A stretch of DNA of 16,513 nt from Verrucomicrobiales bacterium (GTDB taxonomy: Bacteria > Verrucomicrobiota > Verrucomicrobiia > Verrucomicrobiales > DEV007): the NCBI GenBank assembly GCA_013003335.1, contig JABDJT010000187.1:1-16513 (forward strand), read 5' to 3'. Below are positions 15,010-16,513 of this stretch, one piece after another. Numbering within the stretch: position 1 is the first letter of the stretch; each line of letters starts with the position of its first letter. Under the pieces are notes generated by a model. The model saw nothing but the letters and a program-made list of their open reading frames with translations, ran no database searches and was not told the DNA's origin. A program made the translations under genes and the position numbers.

Positions 15010-15588
15010 ATGTCCGAATATCACGTCCGCCGCGCTGGACCGGCTGATTTTTCAAAAGCCGATTGTCTGTCTGATTTCACGTTCCCCTGGATCGACCGTG
15101 CTCCCCCTAATACGGAATTCCGTGCTGTGCATGACGGCGGAACTTTGTATTTCCAGTTCGAAGTGGAGGATGAAGACCTGGTTCTGGGAGAGCCTATTGA
15201 TTCAGATCGCGTGGAGATTTTCATCGCGATCGATGAGGCTCTGGACCCGTATTATGGATTCGAAATGGATCCACAGGGTGGTGTCCTGGATTATCGGGCG
15301 AAATTTCACCGCGAATTCGATTTTGATTGGACGCTGCCGGAATGGAAAACCGATGGTGAAATTTTTGAAGGTGGGTATCGACTGACCGGTTCGGTGCCGC
15401 TGTCAGTTCTGGAAAATTTGGGCTGTCTCCAGAGCGGGCGTATGATGGCCGGGGCATACCGGGCGGAATTTTCCCATGGAGCAAACGGTGAGATTCTTGA
15501 GGATTGGATGAGTTGGATCGATCCGTTGACGAAGACGCCCGACTTTCACGTGCCCAACTCGTTCGGGACGTTCGTGTTCGAGGACTAA
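15010..15588 (+). CDS. Carbohydrate-binding family 9-like (CBM9/DOMON-like) protein without signal peptide
   Basis: Protein of 192 residues matching the CBM9-like sandwich fold throughout. Landmarks are FTFPWIDRAPPNTEFRAVHD, LYFQFEVEDEDLV, DSDRVEIFIAID, YYGFEMDPQGGVLDYR and the closing HVPNSFGTFVF. Such domains occur as sugar-binding modules of xylanases and as stand-alone proteins. This one lacks a catalytic domain, signal peptide or membrane segment, so a cytoplasmic location is likely. The ATG at 15010 directly follows the T-run of a terminator-like hairpin. A GTG at 14995 would add five residues and start in the hairpin loop. Either the gene is expressed by read-through (attenuation) or from a promoter inside the upstream structured spacer. 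Its stop overlaps that of the convergent DUF1501 gene by four bases. Confidence 0.85.
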   Translation: MSEYHVRRAGPADFSKADCLSDFTFPWIDRAPPNTEFRAVHDGGTLYFQFEVEDEDLVLGEPIDSDRVEIFIAIDEALDPYYGFEMDPQGGVLDYRAKFHREFDFDWTLPEWKTDGEIFEGGYRLTGSVPLSVLENLGCLQSGRMMAGAYRAEFSHGANGEILEDWMSWIDPLTKTPDFHVPNSFGTFVFED

Positions 15589-16513
15589 ATCACCTCGCGA
15601 ATCACTTCGCCCTCGTCGACGAGATATTGCGGTCGGCCGGTTGGATCGACGACCTGCGCAGATTTCGGGTCAATGCCGAGATTGTGATAGAGCGTCGCGA
15701 TGACGTCCTGGTAGTGGACGGGCCGCGACGTCGCTTCGCCCGCGATGCGATCGGTTTCCCCGATCACCTGGCCGGTTTGCATTCCTCCGCCGGCGAGCAT
15801 GCCCATTGAAAGCCGGGGCCAATGATCGCGTCCGCCCTTCGAATTGATTTTCGGGGTCCGGCCGAATTCTCCCCAGACCACGATGGAGACGTCATCGAGC
15901 ATGCCGCGCTCCTCGAGATCGGTGACCAGAGCCCAAAGACCGTGATCAACGATCGGGCCGAGTTGAGCCATGCGGGCGTTGTTCCTTGAATGGGTGTCGA
16001 AGTCTGAAATGGAAACACTGACGACCCGGACGCCAGCTTCGATCAGGCGCCGGGCAAGGAGCAGTTTCCGGGCGGCCATGGGGCCTTCCGCGGTGTATTG
16101 ATCAGGATCCGGCGCGCCAACTTTCGGGGTAAATTTTTCGAGTACTTTCGGGTCTTCCTTTTCGAGGTCCATTGCTTCCGCGAGACGACCAGAGGTCAAA
16201 ATCTGGAGGGCCTGGCGATTGAACTGATCCAGTGCCTGAACCTGCTCGTTGCTGGAATCGAGGGCGCGTTTTGCGGAATCGAACCGCTCCAGCAATGCGG
16301 TGCGGTCGTTGAGCCTGTTCAAGGTCATGTCCTCGCCAAGATTCAACTCCACGCCTTTTCCCTTGGCACCGAGACGGGCTAGCTCGCCCTTCATGCCCTG
16401 CTCCAGTTCGCGATGAAACATATGGGAAATATCGGGGCGGAATGGTTGATGGACTGCACCGAGGAATCCGGGCCGGGCCGAGTTTCTCACCTTCCCGCGG
16501 CCCTGCATGATGT
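15585..16513 (-). CDS. DUF1501 domain-containing protein (partial, N terminus beyond the window)
   Basis: About 308 C-terminal residues of a second DUF1501 protein; the frame stays open to the right edge, so the start and any export signal lie outside. Family motifs seen: ARPGFLGAVHQPFRP near the edge, SISDFDTHSRN (the DTHS metal-ligand block), VVWGEFGRTP, GRDHWPR, and the closing segment TSRPVHYQDVIATLYHNLGID that is typical of planctomycete/verrucomicrobial members. It differs from the DUF1501 protein at 4343-5830, which lacks that closing segment, so the two are paralogues of different subgroups rather than a recent duplication. A PSCyt1-type partner gene is expected to the right. The function is unknown for the family. 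Confidence 0.93.
   Translation of the reverse strand, partial: IMQGRGKVRNSARPGFLGAVHQPFRPDISHMFHRELEQGMKGELARLGAKGKGVELNLGEDMTLNRLNDRTALLERFDSAKRALDSSNEQVQALDQFNRQALQILTSGRLAEAMDLEKEDPKVLEKFTPKVGAPDPDQYTAEGPMAARKLLLARRLIEAGVRVVSVSISDFDTHSRNNARMAQLGPIVDHGLWALVTDLEERGMLDDVSIVVWGEFGRTPKINSKGGRDHWPRLSMGMLAGGGMQTGQVIGETDRIAGEATSRPVHYQDVIATLYHNLGIDPKSAQVVDPTGRPQYLVDEGEVIREVI

Noticed and set aside
15270..15295. GGATCCACAGGGTGGTGTCC in the CBM9-like gene as another repeat copy
   Set aside because: Only the short ACAGGGTGG core resembles the repeat, there is no right arm, and the encoded DPQGG segment fits the protein family itself.

Overview
The window looks like a chromosomal segment of a free-living Verrucomicrobiota-type bacterium, with Planctomycetota as the alternative. 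The reasons are the gene families present together: secreted sulfatases, DUF1501 proteins, a large PSCyt1/DUF1549/DUF1553 protein and a PEP-CTERM-anchored exoprotein, all in moderately GC-rich DNA. No rRNA, tRNA, CRISPR array, integrase or transposase was seen, and no stretch longer than about 300 bases lacks a gene.

Layout. The left edge carries rlmN (+, 24-1118), a housekeeping radical-SAM methyltransferase. It is followed by a long run of minus-strand genes for exported proteins (12495 down to 1120). Read in their own direction these are: a sulfatase with a CxASR active-site motif; PSCyt1/DUF1549/DUF1553; a small secreted His/Ser/Tyr-rich protein with a clear intrinsic terminator; an iduronate-2-sulfatase-like enzyme closely followed by a DUF1501 protein; a PEP-CTERM protein that appears to be a trypsin-like peptidase; and an arylsulfatase with a C-terminal sandwich domain. 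A plus-strand group follows: a GT4-type glycosyltransferase and a HAD hydrolase that overlap by ATGA, then a structured non-coding stretch ending in a terminator-like hairpin, then a small CBM9-like protein without a signal peptide. A second, partial DUF1501 gene (-) runs off the right edge.

How the genes work together (inference). The minus-strand block fits desulfation and processing of sulfated polysaccharides outside the cytoplasm, with PSCyt1/DUF1549/DUF1553 and DUF1501 as the usual co-occurring proteins of unknown biochemical role. No sulfatase-activating enzyme (FGE or anSME) and no glycoside hydrolase is in view, so this is at most part of a utilisation locus. The glycosyltransferase/HAD pair is probably a separate cytoplasmic carbohydrate module.

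Most notable observation: a dispersed imperfect-palindrome repeat of about 43 bp. There are four full or near-full copies (3366-3408, 10898-10949, 12549-12591, 13832-13874) and one half copy at the left edge (1-23). The intergenic copies lie within about 80 bp upstream of start codons. One copy lies inside the glycosyltransferase gene and is read through in frame as 14 codons, in the manner of Rickettsia palindromic elements.
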